From contig CM041776.1 of NCBI GenBank assembly GCA_023374045.1, positions 280,797,999-280,861,998 on the forward strand: DNA of 64,000 bases, written 5' to 3'. The stretch is from Limonium bicolor. Taxonomy: Eukaryota; Streptophyta; Magnoliopsida; Caryophyllales; Plumbaginaceae. Below, piece by piece: positions 1 through 12,528 of this stretch; the first letter of the stretch is position 1; each line of letters opens with the position of its first letter. The position numbers and the translations under genes were made by a program. The notes beneath the pieces are model-generated. The model had not been told where the DNA came from. It was given only the letters and a program-made list of their open reading frames with translations, and made no database searches.

Positions 1-5
1 TTAAG

Positions 6-638
6 ATGGCTCCCTATGAAGCCTTATATGGGAGGAAATGCAGAACCCCTTTATGTTGGAGCGACATCAGCGAGACCGTGATATTGGGACCCCAGCTGAT
101 AGAGGAGACGATGGAGCAGGTCCGAAACATCCAGAGCCGAATGAAAGCGGCTCAAGACAGACAGAAGTCCTATGCTGACTTAAAGAGGAGACCGGTTGAA
201 TTCGAAGTTGGTGATAGAGTCTTCCTGAAGGTGTCTCCTGTGAGAGGGGTAACCAGATTTGGGAAGAAAGGGAAATTGAGCCCCAAATTCGTGGGTCCTT
301 ACGAGGTCCTAGAGAGAATTGGAGAGGTGGCCTACAGATTGGCCCTACCTGGTGAGCTGGAGAGAGTCCATAATGTTTTCCATGTCTCTCAGCTGAAGCG
401 TTATGTTCCCGAACCATCCCACGTTCTCCAGCCTGAGGTGCTGGAGTTGGAGCAGAACCTATCGTACGAGGAATACCCCATTAAGGTACTGGACACCAAG
501 ACCAGAGAGACCCGATCGAAGTCCACCTGAATGGTCAAGGTGTTGTGGTCGAATCATGGGACTGAGGAGGCGACGTGGGAGGTCGAAGAGGAAATGAAGA
601 AGAAGTACCCTCAGCTTTTCGAGCAGGTAACCGTTTAA
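6..638 (+). pseudogene. gypsy pol C-terminus: integrase end, GPY/F-like module and chromodomain-like tail
   Basis: This is the last ~210 codons of a Ty3/gypsy polyprotein, cut by the window edge. It opens with the integrase core end (PYEALYGRKCRTPLCW), continues through the basic linker (QDRQKSYADLKRR) and the GPY/F-like segment (KLSPKFVGPYEVLERIG), then HNVFHVSQLKRYVPEPSHVL. The end (VKVLWSNHGTEEATWEVEEE) is a chromodomain-like tail of the kind found in Del/Tekay chromoviruses, which is thought to guide integration to chromatin. A TGA at 528-530 interrupts the frame, but reading continues in the same frame from ATG 531 to the TAA at 636-638. The related protein ending at 53947 has a sense codon there. 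The interruption is therefore a point nonsense change, not an indel. Confidence 0.9.
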
Positions 639-736
639 GACTAATGTCAAGTTCAGTTGGATTCAGCTTTCAGAATCAGTTTTGGTTGGGGCATTGTCTA
701 GGCTTAGCTTTGAGGGCGAAGCTTTCTTTTAATGGA
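639..736 (+). other. 3' untranslated stretch and polypurine tract of the gypsy element
   Basis: A short non-coding stretch between the pol stop and the LTR. The purine-rich GAGGGCGAAGC around 711-721 resembles the sequence next to the LTR at 47601 (reverse strand). The tract is interrupted by CTTTT, so it is a degenerate polypurine tract. Confidence 0.55.
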
Positions 737-2768
737 TGAAATACCCGTGAATTTTGGCATAGGATTAAATTAGCATATAGTCGGGAATGTTATTAACAGA
801 ATTATTAAGGGCCCAGAGAAGCAAAATACATATATATATATATATATATTTACGTTCGTCTCAAACAACTTTATTATGTTTAAGAATACAAATTTGATTT
901 TACTTCTTTCTAAAATATTTTCCTCTTCCTAACTTATTTAGTCAGCTACTATGTATTTATTCTTTTATCTATTTATTTAGATAATTCTTCTCATTCTTTA
1001 CTAACGATTAGTTAGTCCTTCTTCTATTTTTACTTTAACCAAATAATATTTATTTATCTCTCTAATCTTGAATCTAGATCCTTCCATGATTTTTAACGTT
1101 ATTTGATTACTCAGTTTTCAGACTAATATTATTGTGGAAGGGTAAGGGGAATGCACTGGTAAGGTTAGATAGTTAATTCTTTGGTATTTGAGTAGTTCCT
1201 GATTGTGTTTCTGCTTACAATTCTAGACACCGAATTCCCTGACGAACGCTGCTGCTGATCTTGCTGAGTGATTCTGTGGCGGTGAGCGTATCCAGGTAAA
1301 TGTTGTGCTCAACATTCTTTACCTCTGTGTTTCACGATTATCGATGGTTGGATTTACTGTGGTTTTGAGATTGTAAAGGTTTGGGAATAATTTTTCCCTG
1401 TGTATTCTGGTAAGATGTTTTACGAAAGGGTTTGAATAAACGTTTTGGGAGGCTTTCTTTGAATTGGTTATTGGATTGTTGGTACCTCTTGGTACTCCGT
1501 GTATATTGTTGGTGCCTTATTGGCGCTCCGTGTAATTATTGGTACTATGTACCCCGTGGATATTCTTATTATTTTGCCTGCAGACATTACTTGCAGTTAA
1601 GCTCTAATGATCTACTCATTTGGGTCATAAGTTACCTTCTGGGAGGTGTGCACACTTAAGGACGTAGAGTGAGGTGGGATTCTTATTATTGCGACCCGAT
1701 TTGGGGGTCATCCGTGTAAGCCATTGATTTGATTCTTGGAAAGTTCTCCCCTGAAATGTTTTACTAATGGTGGTTTGGTGTTGGTGAAATTGGTTGTCGT
1801 TGTGGTGTGAATTAAGGTTTTGCAAATGTTAAATGAGTTTCAAAATGTATTTTACCAGTTGAGGCAATGTTTACTCAGTTTTGCTGATTTGTGCGATCCC
1901 TTCGTGTTTTCTATTGTTGTTTTATGATCGCAGGTACTCATGGCTGAATGTGGGATTGGGACACGCTATCACATAGCCTAGGACAACTGGACAATTATTT
2001 CGTCTAATTTCGAGTTGAGTTATGTTTTGTAATTTCTATGTTTTACAAGTTTTGGGAACGATTTGGTATTTGAATTGTAGTTTAAAGCCTGAGCACTCTT
2101 TGCTAGAGTGTGGCGGTAACGCCTTTTGGATTTTGCTGTTCCGCTGCTATTTAGTTGAAGTGTTTTGTTGGGGAATTACTTTCTGTATAAGTGATCTTTC
2201 GATGGTTTTCTTATGGTTATTTGAGGTACTAAGTCATGGTAATGATTCTTCTTTGGTTGCTAAGTTGTTATGTTTATTTTGGTGATGGTTTGGTACTGTT
2301 TTCGCTTGTGAAGATGCATATCAGGACCTGTCCGAACGTCCGTCCGGACATCCATGTTCGGACAGGCCCCGAGAGTTTAAGGTGTTTCCTCTGTTTGGTG
2401 TGTCCGAACTTCTGTCCGAACATTGAAGTTCGGACAGCATGCGAGGACGAGGCCGACTTGCAAGTCTCGACCTATGTCCGAACTTGTAAGCTCGGACCAA
2501 TGTTCGGACATGCCGCGTAAGAATTCTCGGACTTTGAAACTCGACTTGTGTCCGAACTTTGAAGTCCGGACACAAGTTCGGACGCCTTTGGTTTTCAGAC
2601 TTTTCAACTCTCGACTTGTGTCCGAACTTCCCATGTCCGGACACAAGCTCGGACCAAGTTTGTTTTGCACTTTTAGACCTTGTTTGGGGGTCCGTTTTCG
2701 AAGCCGTTTTCACCGTTGGTTTTGTAATTTAATAATCTATGTTTTAAGGCAGAATCTAGGGTGTTACC
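737..2768 (+). repeat. 3' LTR of gypsy family A (about 2.0 kb)
   Basis: Begins TGAAATACCC and ends with GGGTGTTAC. It contains a (TA)n run near 830-848 and a palindrome array at 2327-2655 close to its 3' end. Its middle is alignable by eye to the reverse complement of 44927-47601. Apparent short ORFs inside it are not conserved between the two copies. Confidence 0.85.
2327..2655. repeat. Array of GTCCGAAC palindromes in LTR
   Basis: Four to five units in which TGTCCGAACTT and its complement AAGTTCGGACA alternate, some with two complement arms. They are separated by about 40-60 bp carrying CGAGAG/CTCTCGAC-type spacers. Each unit could fold into an 11-13 bp stem. Similar arrays occur in other LTRs in this window. 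Confidence 0.85.
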
Positions 2769-2864
2769 GAAAAAGAGAAAATTCTCCCATGTCTCTTCAT
2801 TGTCTACGGCTATATGTGCTGGCAAGGGGACATAAAAATCAGACATGGAACATTAGAGTACAAT

Positions 2865-3024
2865 CTCAGCTACCTGTATTGCTCGTAATCTTGTTTTTCA
2901 CGAGAGAACTAAGCATATCGAGCTCGATTATCATTTTGATCGTGAGATGATTCTAGAGGGATCTCAACTACACTTCTACATCTACACAATTAGCGGATAT
3001 GATGACCAAGGTTCTTCCAAGTAG
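2865..3024 (+). pseudogene. copia RNase H C-terminal remnant
   Basis: In one frame the sequence reads PVLL. After an apparent deletion and frame change it reads VFHERTKHIELDYHFDREM (about 2891-2950), then a tail to TAG at 3022-3024. FHERTKHIE-D-HF-RE is the characteristic end of copia RNase H. The piece between PVLL and VFHER, which normally carries CDNQAA, is missing. Non-functional. Confidence 0.8.
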
Positions 3025-3112
3025 CAGTACAAAGGCCAGTTGCAATAGCTCGACATTGAAAATGGTTCTACTTTAAGACTTGCTGAGCAAGCTCACTTAT
3101 GTCTTGAGGGGG

Positions 3113-3346
3113 TGTTGGATTTGTGATGTTTTCATACCAATACTTTAAATGTTATTATATTTCTGTCCTGTTGGAGCGTCCGGATGACGGTCACCCGGAA
3201 ATCTGCCGGACAGCCATCAGGATGGTTAGCCGGACGCAATCATAGCACGATGTACTCAGTAGCTCGTGTCGTTTTAAGTTTTCTTTTCAATTTGATATGT
3301 GTCATTTTGACCTTGTTATTAGGTCATATATATTGTATCACAGAAC
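3113..3346 (+). repeat. copia 3' LTR, left part
   Basis: Starts TGTTGGA directly after a polypurine tract. It contains an inverted repeat with exact arms GCGTCCGG (3176-3183) and CCGGACGC (3230-3237), with an inner CCGGA-rich region. Interrupted by LARD-1; AGAAC at 3342-3346 is the left target duplication of that insertion. The right part lies at 16552-16637. Confidence 0.75.
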
Positions 3347-6300
3347 TGTAACACCCCAACTACTAACAATACACTTAACAACACCTTGCAGCGGAAATCA
3401 CAACTCACAACATAACTTAAACTCCTTGGTGTTACACGCCGTTAACCACCTACGTGGCTAACAAGGCTAACATACATACATTGTACCGGTCTGATGGACT
3501 GAACTCCCGAGCAACTACACATAATCCCGTTCCATGTCCAACAATCATTATACACTTACATTACAGCTGTACCGAGTAATTACCAACTAACGCCGATACA
3601 CTTTCGGTCTTACTACACCTATAATACATCCACAATTCTCATGACTACCACATACAAACACTACCCCGTCCTACTATCGAACGGCTTCCAGTTCCTTGTA
3701 CCTGAAAAGTATGGGAGCCCCCAAGGGGGGTCAGCACCTTTGCTGGTATGGTAATCCCGCAGCCCGCATGCTACCGGGCCACGCACAACTATTTGTCGTC
3801 TTAGCATGCGGTTGATTTATTTCAAACATGCACAAACTCACATACATATCATGCTTAAAAGCAAACAATCATTAATAGGGCACAAACACAAATTAACACA
3901 CACACTCAATAACAGTACACTTCACTTTATAACATACTCAACTTAATTTCTCTCCTCTGAGAGGATATAACTTTATTTAGGGAATGTCGGGGTAATATAA
4001 GCCCGAGCAAAACATACATACATTTCCTTTACTGGAGTGGCGGCCTCATATAGGACCGATCACAACATACATAGTTTCCCCCTAACTCCAATAGTGATGA
4101 GGTAGGTAAGCCTTGGTTAAGCGTGTGGGTGGTTGTAATTCCAGGAGGAAGAACAACCGTAACATAACAAAGAGGGAGTCGAAGCAAACTTAGGCATCGA
4201 CACCCTACCAACATTATACATAATTTCCCTCCTAGCCCGATGTGGAGGTCGGGTACGTAAGCTTTGGCTAAGCTAGTGGGAGGTCGAAATCCAATGAAGG
4301 AAAACAACCCTAACATACCAGGATGAGAGTTAATTCTCATATATGTATTAACTCCCAAACAACACGCGCGACCGGAACAACCGGATTCCTCTCCATACAT
4401 AACATATACTTATTAGTTAGAGGTTCCCTTATGGAACTTATCACATACACACTTCACATAGTGTTACTAACTCGGTTAGACACATAAGGGGTGTAATATC
4501 CCTTTTTAACAAACATGGATAACTGTATCCAGTAACAACAACAACATATCCAACAAGCCACATACATCACACATAATCACAACATACACTAACGCACTGA
4601 TAGCCGTAGTTAGAACGTTCCCATGGGTTGGGACGTTTATCCCGAATACCGATCTCTTATGTGAACCTAAAGTCGGTTAACTATTATTTAACACATAACT
4701 AAGGTTAAGCGGTATCGGAATTAATTACGCCACAATAATGAATTACTGTAAACTCATTTCATGCTTTATCTTGCAAGGTGGCAAAACACAGAAAAACACA
4801 TTGGCATACAAGCCGGTGTAATCCGGTAGGACACAGGTTGCAAGAAAACCATACCTTGGCCCTTGCTGCGTACGAGTCCCACCAAACGTAGTTCCTATAC
4901 ATGATTTATAATATCGGTTAATTAACTTATTTAACTCCCACTTAGTTAATTACTCCACATATTTATGTCGTACACTTTCACACTTAAACTTACACTTGTT
5001 CACCTTCCTAATGTTCATTATAAGTCACCAAACATGTCCTAAATAATCTTATAACATCAACACCTATTCATCCCCATCATTAGACACCATTTAACAACAT
5101 AAAAACCAAGTTTTAGGGTGGTCCGGGACTTGGTCCTCACCTTAGGTCCCGGACCAATTCACAACTCAACTCTCGGCTATTTTGTAAGGGGTGGTCCGGG
5201 ACTTCACACTTAACCTAAGTCCCGGACCAGAATGTGTGAAAAACTCTCGGCCTTTAAATTGCATATAGTCCGGGACTTGGGCATGGAGTTAGGTCCCGGA
5301 CCAAACAAACAGAGCACTCTCGGGGGAAATTTTAGGGTGGTCCGGGACTTTGTCCATGGACTAGGTCCCGGACCCTGCTACAGATTATGCGAATTTGACA
5401 GTTTCTAAATCTGTTACAGCTCCATTCTTTCACCATTGATCTTCCAATCTTCACCAACTAAAATCCTCATGTTTTAGCACCTAATTACCCACCTAAACCA
5501 CCATAAACCAAGCACCAAGTGCACTCTCAAACTTAGTCAATTTCACTTAAAACTCACTTACATTTTCATAACTAGTTTCCTTGTTTTCCATACCTCTTGT
5601 AACAGATTTGGTAGTTTCTCTTACCATTCCAATAGTGCCATTCCCAGCACTTCATTGACATTATATCTACTCCTTATACACACTTCTCCTTAGTTTGGTT
5701 TCCAAATCATTAACCACCCACTTGAATCCCCTTAACACACCTAGCTTCTTCCTTTAATAAAAACACTCAAGCCCAAAATCTCCTAAACAAATTTTGACAG
5801 CACTTGGCTACTTTCTTAGCATTCTCACCAAAATAAAATCAGCTCACAAACACTTCTTCTCCCCTGTTTGGTTTAAACATCAAAACCACATCAAATTCTC
5901 ATTTATTCACCATCTAAACTAGCTTAGTTCCCAAGCTTATTTCTCACACTTAAACAACATTAAACATTCTCATTCCCACTCAATATTATTGTACCATGAC
6001 TACACCAATTCAAGAGCATTAATCCAACTCTAAAATCTGTTTCACAAGTCAATTGAAACTACCCCAAGGTAAGCTCATTACCTTGTTTGTTCTCGGTTTT
6101 CTTCCTCTCCTTCCTCTTTCTTTTGCTCCATCTTCCTTTACTTGTTTTCACAACATACAAGGGGTCTCGATTGCTATCTACAATCATTTTCCCCACACCA
6201 CACACAACAATAAAATCAATTCAACTTTCCCCACAAAACTAACATTTTAAGAGTTAGTTTTTGGCTTTAACTTAGGTATTACCTTTGAATGTTCAAAAGG

Positions 6301-7378
6301 AGGGCTTGGCAATCAATTGGAGAAGTTTTCCAACACCCACAAAACATACGGTCTCGACTGAAATGAGGGGAAATTCCAACGTGAGGGAAAAATCTCACAA
6401 ATGGCAAGAATGAGCTTGAAATGATCTAAACACTTACTTATTAATACCTTAAGGCACTAAGGAAGAGAAGAAGGGTTGAAATCAACTCTTCACACTTCAA
6501 AAGCTCCAACGTCAATGGAGATGAAAATGGAGGAATCGAAACTTTGTTGGGTGGAAATCGAAGCTCTCACCGAGAGGAGTTCAACGGTACAAATTTCGTG
6601 TGATTCGGTGGAGGAACGAGCAAGATAGAGTTGAAACAAGGAGAGGGTTTGGTGCTGTTGGTGTCACACGTACAGAGGAAGAAGAAGAAGTTGCAAAGCT
6701 CTGGAGTAAATCGTGAATGAGAATAGAAGGTGAGAGGTAAGTATTTTATTTTACTTTTTACTTTATACTATTTACTTTACTTATTATTTTTTGTCTTGTT
6801 ATTACTTAATAGCTAGCAAGCTATTAATGGGTGTACACTTATTAATTAAAACCGGCCCACATTAAATAATAGCCCGGGTCGTTTTTCGTCTTTTACAGAA
6901 AACGCCCATTAATTTACCCGGTTTTAGTACTGTTCACTAACCGGGTCCGTTTTCCGGAATTTTCTCGTTTATTTAATTTTAATGGTTATTATACTCCCAT
7001 TAATGTTTAATTATTGTTACATAATCAACTATTATTTTTACGGGGTCATTTAACTGTTTAAAATCACGTTTCGGATTTCTCGAAAACGCGTTTTAGGACT
7101 CCGTTAGCGTTTTTACGTATGGTTTGAATCCGTTTTCTTCCGGAATTTTCCCACATGTTATTAATGTGTAATTAAGGTATAAAAATACATTCATCACTCT
7201 AACGAAGGTTATGTACCTCCTAAAATAATTAAATACGCGGTTTCACGTTTTGTGACTTTTACGAATTTTCTTATTCTTTTTGGTTTTTATTTCTTCACCA
7301 ATAATCTTAAGGACTTAATTAGCCTTAGAAAATTATAATTACATAGTTAATTAACATATTAAGGTTTGGGGTATTTCA
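3347..7378 (-). repeat. LARD-1 3' LTR (left copy)
   Basis: On the plus strand it starts TGTAACACCCC and ends GGGGTATTTCA; in element orientation that is TGAAATACCCC to GGGGTGTTACA. It holds a palindrome array (5119-5374) and the palindromic motif at about 7083-7117. Short ORFs within it, including one of 65 codons at 6053-6250, are repeated in the other LTR only because the LTRs are copies. Confidence 0.92.
5119..5374. repeat. Array of four GGTCCGGGACTT palindromes
   Basis: Four units at about 5120-5155, 5193-5228, 5268-5302 and 5339-5374. Each has a left arm GGTCCGGGACTT and a right arm AGGTCCCGGACC or AAGTCCCGGACC, with a 10-15 nt loop. Units are separated by 37-40 bp that carry ACTCTCGG. 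The right LTR has the same array at 14290-14545. Confidence 0.9.
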
Positions 7379-7380
7379 AT

Positions 7381-7396
7381 CTACCCCCCCTTAAAA
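7381..7396 (-). promoter_or_regulatory. Polypurine tract next to LARD-1 3' LTR
   Basis: On the minus strand this reads TTTTAAGGGGGGGTAG, two bases before the LTR start. It would prime plus-strand DNA synthesis. Confidence 0.85.
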
Positions 7397-8916
7397 GAAC
7401 TTCGTCCTCGAAGATCACACTTCCCTAGCATCATCTGAATTAGAACACCGGGATTACTTGCAACATAAACTTCCATAACAACATACTTTACATCACACCC
7501 TCGGACTTGACGGTCCGGGTAACACATCCACATCCATATATATATAACATACTTACATAGTAATCTCGGACTTGATGATCCGGCTACCTTAACAACATTT
7601 GCACATGTAACAACCCTTTGACTCTTGGTCTGGGTAACATAACAACATTTAGACTCGTGGTCTTGATAACACAACATCCTTTAGACACATAGGTCTTGAT
7701 AACATAACACTTTCGGAATTCAATCACATTAGGACTCAAGGTCCAAAATAATAATTACTACACATACCACACAACATGTCATAGCATGTATATCAACCAG
7801 AAATTCCTTTTCCATCTCTTCATGGGTTCGAGACCCATGTTGAGTACATATACACTGTGATCCCGCAGAACCGGTCGCGATGGACACTCTGGTCCCCGTT
7901 CCTTTGGGAGATCAAAACAATTGCATACCTCTTTAAAATATACTTCTCATGTCACCAGTCCTAAGACAAAGGCTCATACGTCCTCAACTCGTGAGCAAGT
8001 AGTAGGAAAATACCCTCTACGAGGTTAAGTATAACGAAATCCTTTATTGGAAGGATACAAGTTGAAAATCCTCTACGAGGTCACATAAAGGTAGTCCTTC
8101 CTTTGAAAATACCACTTAAGAATCTTAAAAATCTTTATTGAAGTCTAGAAAATACCAATTGCAAATTTGAAACCCAATTTAAAATATTTTTGAAAGCTCC
8201 ATACAACTCCAAGTCCAATTATTGTTAACTGCATCTTATTCTTGATGTGATTATTTATGACCACTTATAGGGAGTTTCAAGAATCATCCAACCCTAATGT
8301 GATCAGCATCAGAGTTGAACTATCTTTCCACCCCAATTTGTGTTCGGCTTCCCTTGATCTCATGATAATCAAGTTTCACCTCCCACTTTAATTTCAAAAA
8401 CAACTAATTCAAGCATGTACCATTTCTATCTTCTAATCCATCTAGTCGTAATCGTTACATCTCCAAGGGTGGAACTATGTCCATCAATCATCTTCCCGAT
8501 TTATTTTAAATCAAGTTACCTAGGGAATTTAATTCTCACTAGGTTCTACGTTGGTGTCATACCTCTTCATAAATCACAATACTGTATATATACATATATC
8601 CATATATATATATTTTTATCAAAATATAATACACAATATTACATTTGGTATCTTATGAACATACACTGTCGGGGTTTTAGTTCCCCGGGAGTTTTCCTAC
8701 TCCCTTATACTTATACTTTCACACACATTTGTTGACACAATAAACACACTTATCGCAAGGTATTCGCACCTTCCATGCGTAATTACCACAATTAACCATG
8801 AATGAATGTGTATGTTTATGTAACACACACACTAATCATCAAAACAATTCATTTTGTGCTATGCACATCATAGTTCACGTACACTTGTACGGTAAAACAC
8901 TAAGTGGTTCTGCGCT

Positions 8917-8934
8917 CTACCCCCCTTAAAAGGG
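8917..8934 (-). promoter_or_regulatory. Second, internal polypurine tract of LARD-1
   Basis: A second copy of the tract (minus strand CCCTTTTAAGGGGGGTAG), about 1.54 kb inside the element. It is also present in LARD-2 (32701-32717) and in the AlkB element (53981-54001), so it appears to be retained. Confidence 0.75.
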
Positions 8935-11900
8935 ATTACGCCCACGTAATCAATCAGTTAATCACTGGTTTAGAACATTCTACCGTCGTGAAGTGTTTAT
9001 CTCCACGCGGTTTATTACACACTGTGTTCTGGTTTGAGGATCTTAGCCATGTTGGCGGTTTAGTCCCTAACCAAGAATTCTCACTAGAGTTTATTTTAAC
9101 TCTTAACTGGTTTCGATTCTGGCTTGTGAGACTATAGGCGTTAATAATTAGCCATCCACTCATGTTCACTACACACATTCAACATTTTGAATCGCTGGCT
9201 CACTAGTTTCTGCTGCGCGACTCTTGATAACTTAGAGCTTAGTTTGCCCCATACATTATTCGTACTGTATTGTACATCCTCGATTATCACCTTTACCTTG
9301 GTAATAACGGTTTCTCAGCCGACGCGTGGTTTCACTTACCGTGAGCGAACTCGGTAAGTTACAAACTTCTACTCCTTTCCATGATAACTTACTGTATTCC
9401 ACAATGATTTACTTGGTTTCTTCCGACTTACTGTCGGTTACTTTTGAGCTACTACCTATTGTGTAGTACTCTGTCGGTTATTTCCAACACTTGAGGTATG
9501 TTCCATACCGATATTCAACAATCGTGCTACTGTAGTCACTTATGTCAACCAAGTACCCTTGATTGGTACTACCGTGCTTATCTTATGCATCGGTTTTATC
9601 ACATCATAAGTCTTGTTCTTCTATCACATTTAACATTTTCAGACTTCCTAGCTATCTCACTTGATCATTACCGCGCAAGCGCAATACCAAAACACTCAGT
9701 CATACAGAGTGCAGAGGCGTAAACTCTTGACAGTAAGTCTCTTATGAGATAGCAATAGGAATTCATACGGTGTTCCTTATCACGTAGCATCAACTACTGG
9801 CGTATTGCTCAGTCTGTGTATCATCACTTATTTGTATGTCCATTGAGTTTCACTCTGACTGGTCTTATTGCCACATTATTATTTAACAACATTTATGCAA
9901 CGGTCGCTTACTGCGCACCGTGTTCTTACTCATTGTATAACATTAACTTACACTGCATCCGCTATTATATTAGCTTCTGTCATTTCACTGTGTTTCGCCA
10001 TTTATTTGGCTGGTTGTTGAATACGCTATTCTACGAGTCTCTATGCTCCTTGAGCGTTGTTCATTACACATTTAGGATCCCACACCTATGGTGGTTGCTA
10101 TTTGACTTTTTACTCATCCGATTTCCACAACTGGTGCAAACACTCCCTTTCGTATTATTCCTACTCACATCATTCTTGGGTAATAGCAACATAGTCAACT
10201 CTTAACATATTCCCTGAACTTAGTGGACATAACTACCGTTGTTGCGGTTTCACATATCACGAGGTATCCCCACTCTTTAAGCAGTGGTTCGTTATCCGCT
10301 TTACTTACTTATATTACATAAACTTCTGTGATCAATAACATTTTCTTAACACATTCTACTTGTGGCTCATAAGCCTTATTGCCTCGAGCTTTGCTCTTTG
10401 TAGGCTATCCACACACATTTACTTCTCCGTACATATTATACGGTTTATAGGTTGTATTGGGCTCCATGACGAGGTCGTCGTTCCTTTCATGGGATGCTCC
10501 TTCAAGAATGTCAGACTTCTTCCTGACAACTTATGCTTAATCCAGGTGTTAGTTTCAACCCTTGCGTTTCTGCCACGTTATCTCATTCAACCATTGTTAA
10601 TCCAAACACCCTTTTAAGGATAGTTCCTGGGTGTTGCTAAGTTATGCCATGTCATCTGGCTTGCACTCATTTGTATGTTTAATTTACTACTTCGCTCTGC
10701 GTTCTTTGTTGGGCTAAATATCCTCTTTAGTGAAATTGATATCTCGGGAGTCTCATCCCGATCATTGCACATTAACATATCCATTTTAGGCATTTGCCTC
10801 ACCATATGTAGGCTGGGTACTTACTCCAGCTATTATGTTCATCCTCCAAGATTCTTAAGACATGTGCGATTTCTTTACTTACTAACCAGTGCACTTCGCA
10901 CTTGTTCACCTTTAAACATTTCCATAAAATGAACTTACTGATTCCTTTAGTTTCCTTAACTTGACTGGGTTCCTTTACTTCAACCATTCGATGGTACTCC
11001 ATTGCTCTTGCTTGACTTTTACTTCGGACCGTAATATGGAGTCGACTACTTCCTGTGTTCCAGGCTCCACTCGTATACATACGTGGGGTATCCTACTGAT
11101 ACATTGCTACTTACCCGATTAACCTATAAGAAGGTTTGTCAGGCCCACAAGCTCCTAACGGAGTGCGGTCGTCCCACATTACAGTTGGTATACTCGTAGT
11201 GTCCGTCACACGCCTAGGTGAAGTATTCTGTTGTCAACTCCTCTTATATTATCCTGTGATAATATGCATTCCATGCTTCCCGAACTTAATCAAGGGAAAT
11301 GTATCCACTGTTGTATTATTATGAACTCAATCCATTCCTCGGGTTGTTACCCTTGGGTTTACCGGTTTCCATCCGATTGTTTAAAAGTAACCGGGTAAAA
11401 CTTACCTACCATGTGGCACTGAGGCCCGCGTAGGTCTTCTGGTTTGGTTTTAAGAAAAGAAGAATTGAAATAAAATGGGTTTGAAAGAAAATCTGGTTTT
11501 GAAAAGAGTTTGAAAGAAAGTGATTTTAGGTTTAAAGAAAAATTTCCGTGGTTTTACAACGTTTCTTGCCTTATCCAAGTCTAGCTTCCTGCTGACTGGT
11601 GTGTCTCCAAGCGCTGAGGTCAGGCTAATAAGCCCTTCCACGGTTATGATAATCCCACTTAACTTCATGGTGCTTTACTGAGTACTTTGTACTTGCTAAA
11701 AAAAAATCTCCCACACAACTTTGTTGTAGCAGCACTTGCCATGGCAAGTGCGCTATGCTAACTGGTTATCGGTTCAATACACACTGGTTGCGGTGTTGTT
11801 CTCATCCGCACTAACATCAGTGGCCTTGCTGGCCCTTACTCGACCTTACAGTCTTAACAGCATTTCCTTGGGTACTTCTCAGTGTCTTCACATGACAACC

Positions 11901-12495
11901 ATTAACTAGGGTGTTTCCCATTCTGGGAGACCCCCCTTTTCTTAGTATCGTATCCTCCTCGTACTACGTCGTGGTTCCTTAATCGGTTGGTATACCGTTG
12001 GTGTATTAGTTAACATTTGTAGTCCCGTAGACACTCGTCTCGGGTCTCATTATCTCGCTCCTTGCCTGTTGCACGCTTGGTGCGTTGCAAGCTGGTTGTC
12101 CTCGACTGCTCCGCATGTCGACCCAGGGTGCTGGAAATTCCATTCTCTTATGCATAAGATTCATCACTTTTAGCTAACCAAAGAGGTTAATATTGTTAAA
12201 ATGGAGACCGTCTTCGGGATCCACGCCTTTCGGGATCTACCGTGTGACTGGTTCTCCGTACTTTAAGGACACTTAACAACAGCCAGATCGGGCATCCCCG
12301 AGTAAGAGAGGACTTTCATCTCTCTGGCGTTCTTTCTGAGTTAGAGAATAGGGTTTGTGGAGGGCGGGATGGATACTGTAGGTATCCAGTACACACTGGT
12401 ATTTCCCTAACTAGCGTACTTCCACGCTATCACTCAACCCTTAACCCATAGTACTAAACTCTTAACTCGGTACTTCCTAAGCTCGGTATTCAGTC

Positions 12496-12523
12496 ATCAG
12501 AGCGATACTTCGCTCTGATACCA
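12496..12523 (-). promoter_or_regulatory. Primer-binding site of LARD-1 with overlapping hairpin
   Basis: The minus strand has TGGTATCAGAGC (12512-12523), the usual plant site complementary to the 3' end of initiator tRNA-Met, five bases from the LTR. Eight of its 12 bases are also the arm of a perfect 10-bp inverted repeat: arms ATCAGAGCGA and TCGCTCTGAT with a 4-nt loop (12496-12519). Confidence 0.9.
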
Positions 12524-12528
12524 CTTTT

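Larger units (their letters stand above)
1..2768 (+). mobile_element. Ty3/gypsy chromovirus-like element, 3' end only
   Basis: The visible part consists of the end of pol (6-638), about 100 bp of untranslated sequence, and one LTR starting TGAAATACCC at 737 and ending GTGTTAC(C) at 2768. The rest of the element lies before the window. The last LTR base is C where related LTRs have A. The element sits next to a decayed copia 3' end (2769 onward), so it probably inserted into that element, but the target duplication cannot be checked because the 5' end is missing. A second LTR of this family lies at 44927-47601 in the opposite orientation; both contain the stretch GCAGTTAAGCTCT and, further on, GTGTGCACACTTAAGGA. 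Confidence 0.9.
2769..3346 (+). mobile_element. Ty1/copia 3' end relic, split by LARD-1
   Basis: Contains a decayed RNase H end (2865-3024), a polypurine tract (TTGAGGGGG, about 3103-3112) and the start of a 3' LTR at 3113 (TGTTGGATTT). The LTR is interrupted at 3346 by LARD-1 and resumes at 16552. The first ~95 bp show no recognisable coding sequence. Confidence 0.75.
7379..12528 (-). other. LARD-1 internal region, non-coding
   Basis: 5.15 kb between the LTRs. I find no zinc knuckle, protease, RT, RNase H or integrase motif on either strand; the longest ORFs are about 130 codons, are not shared with LARD-2 and look random. The sequence is nonetheless clearly related to LARD-2 (31493-36211) and to 59-63 kb. 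For example, the CAGAGTGCAGAGGCGTAAAC block at 9709 recurs at 33518. That means conservation of non-coding sequence, as expected for packaging or dimerisation signals. Confidence 0.85.

Noticed and set aside
5119..5374. Regularly spaced repeats resembling a CRISPR array
   Set aside because: The repeats are imperfect palindromes inside LTRs of a plant genome, spacers carry a shared motif, and no cas genes exist.
6053..6250. 65-codon ORF with a signal-peptide-like start, identical at 15226-15423
   Set aside because: Both copies lie in the two LTRs of LARD-1, which are near-identical over 4 kb. Identity reflects LTR duplication, not coding constraint, and LARD-2 has no counterpart.
9816..10205. 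129-codon hydrophobic ORF in the LARD-1 internal region
   Set aside because: Not conserved in the corresponding part of LARD-2, on the strand opposite to element transcription, and without recognised motifs; the hydrophobic character comes from T-rich sequence.
12512..12523. tRNA-like match near the LARD LTRs
   Set aside because: Only the 12-base primer-binding complement is present; no tRNA cloverleaf follows.
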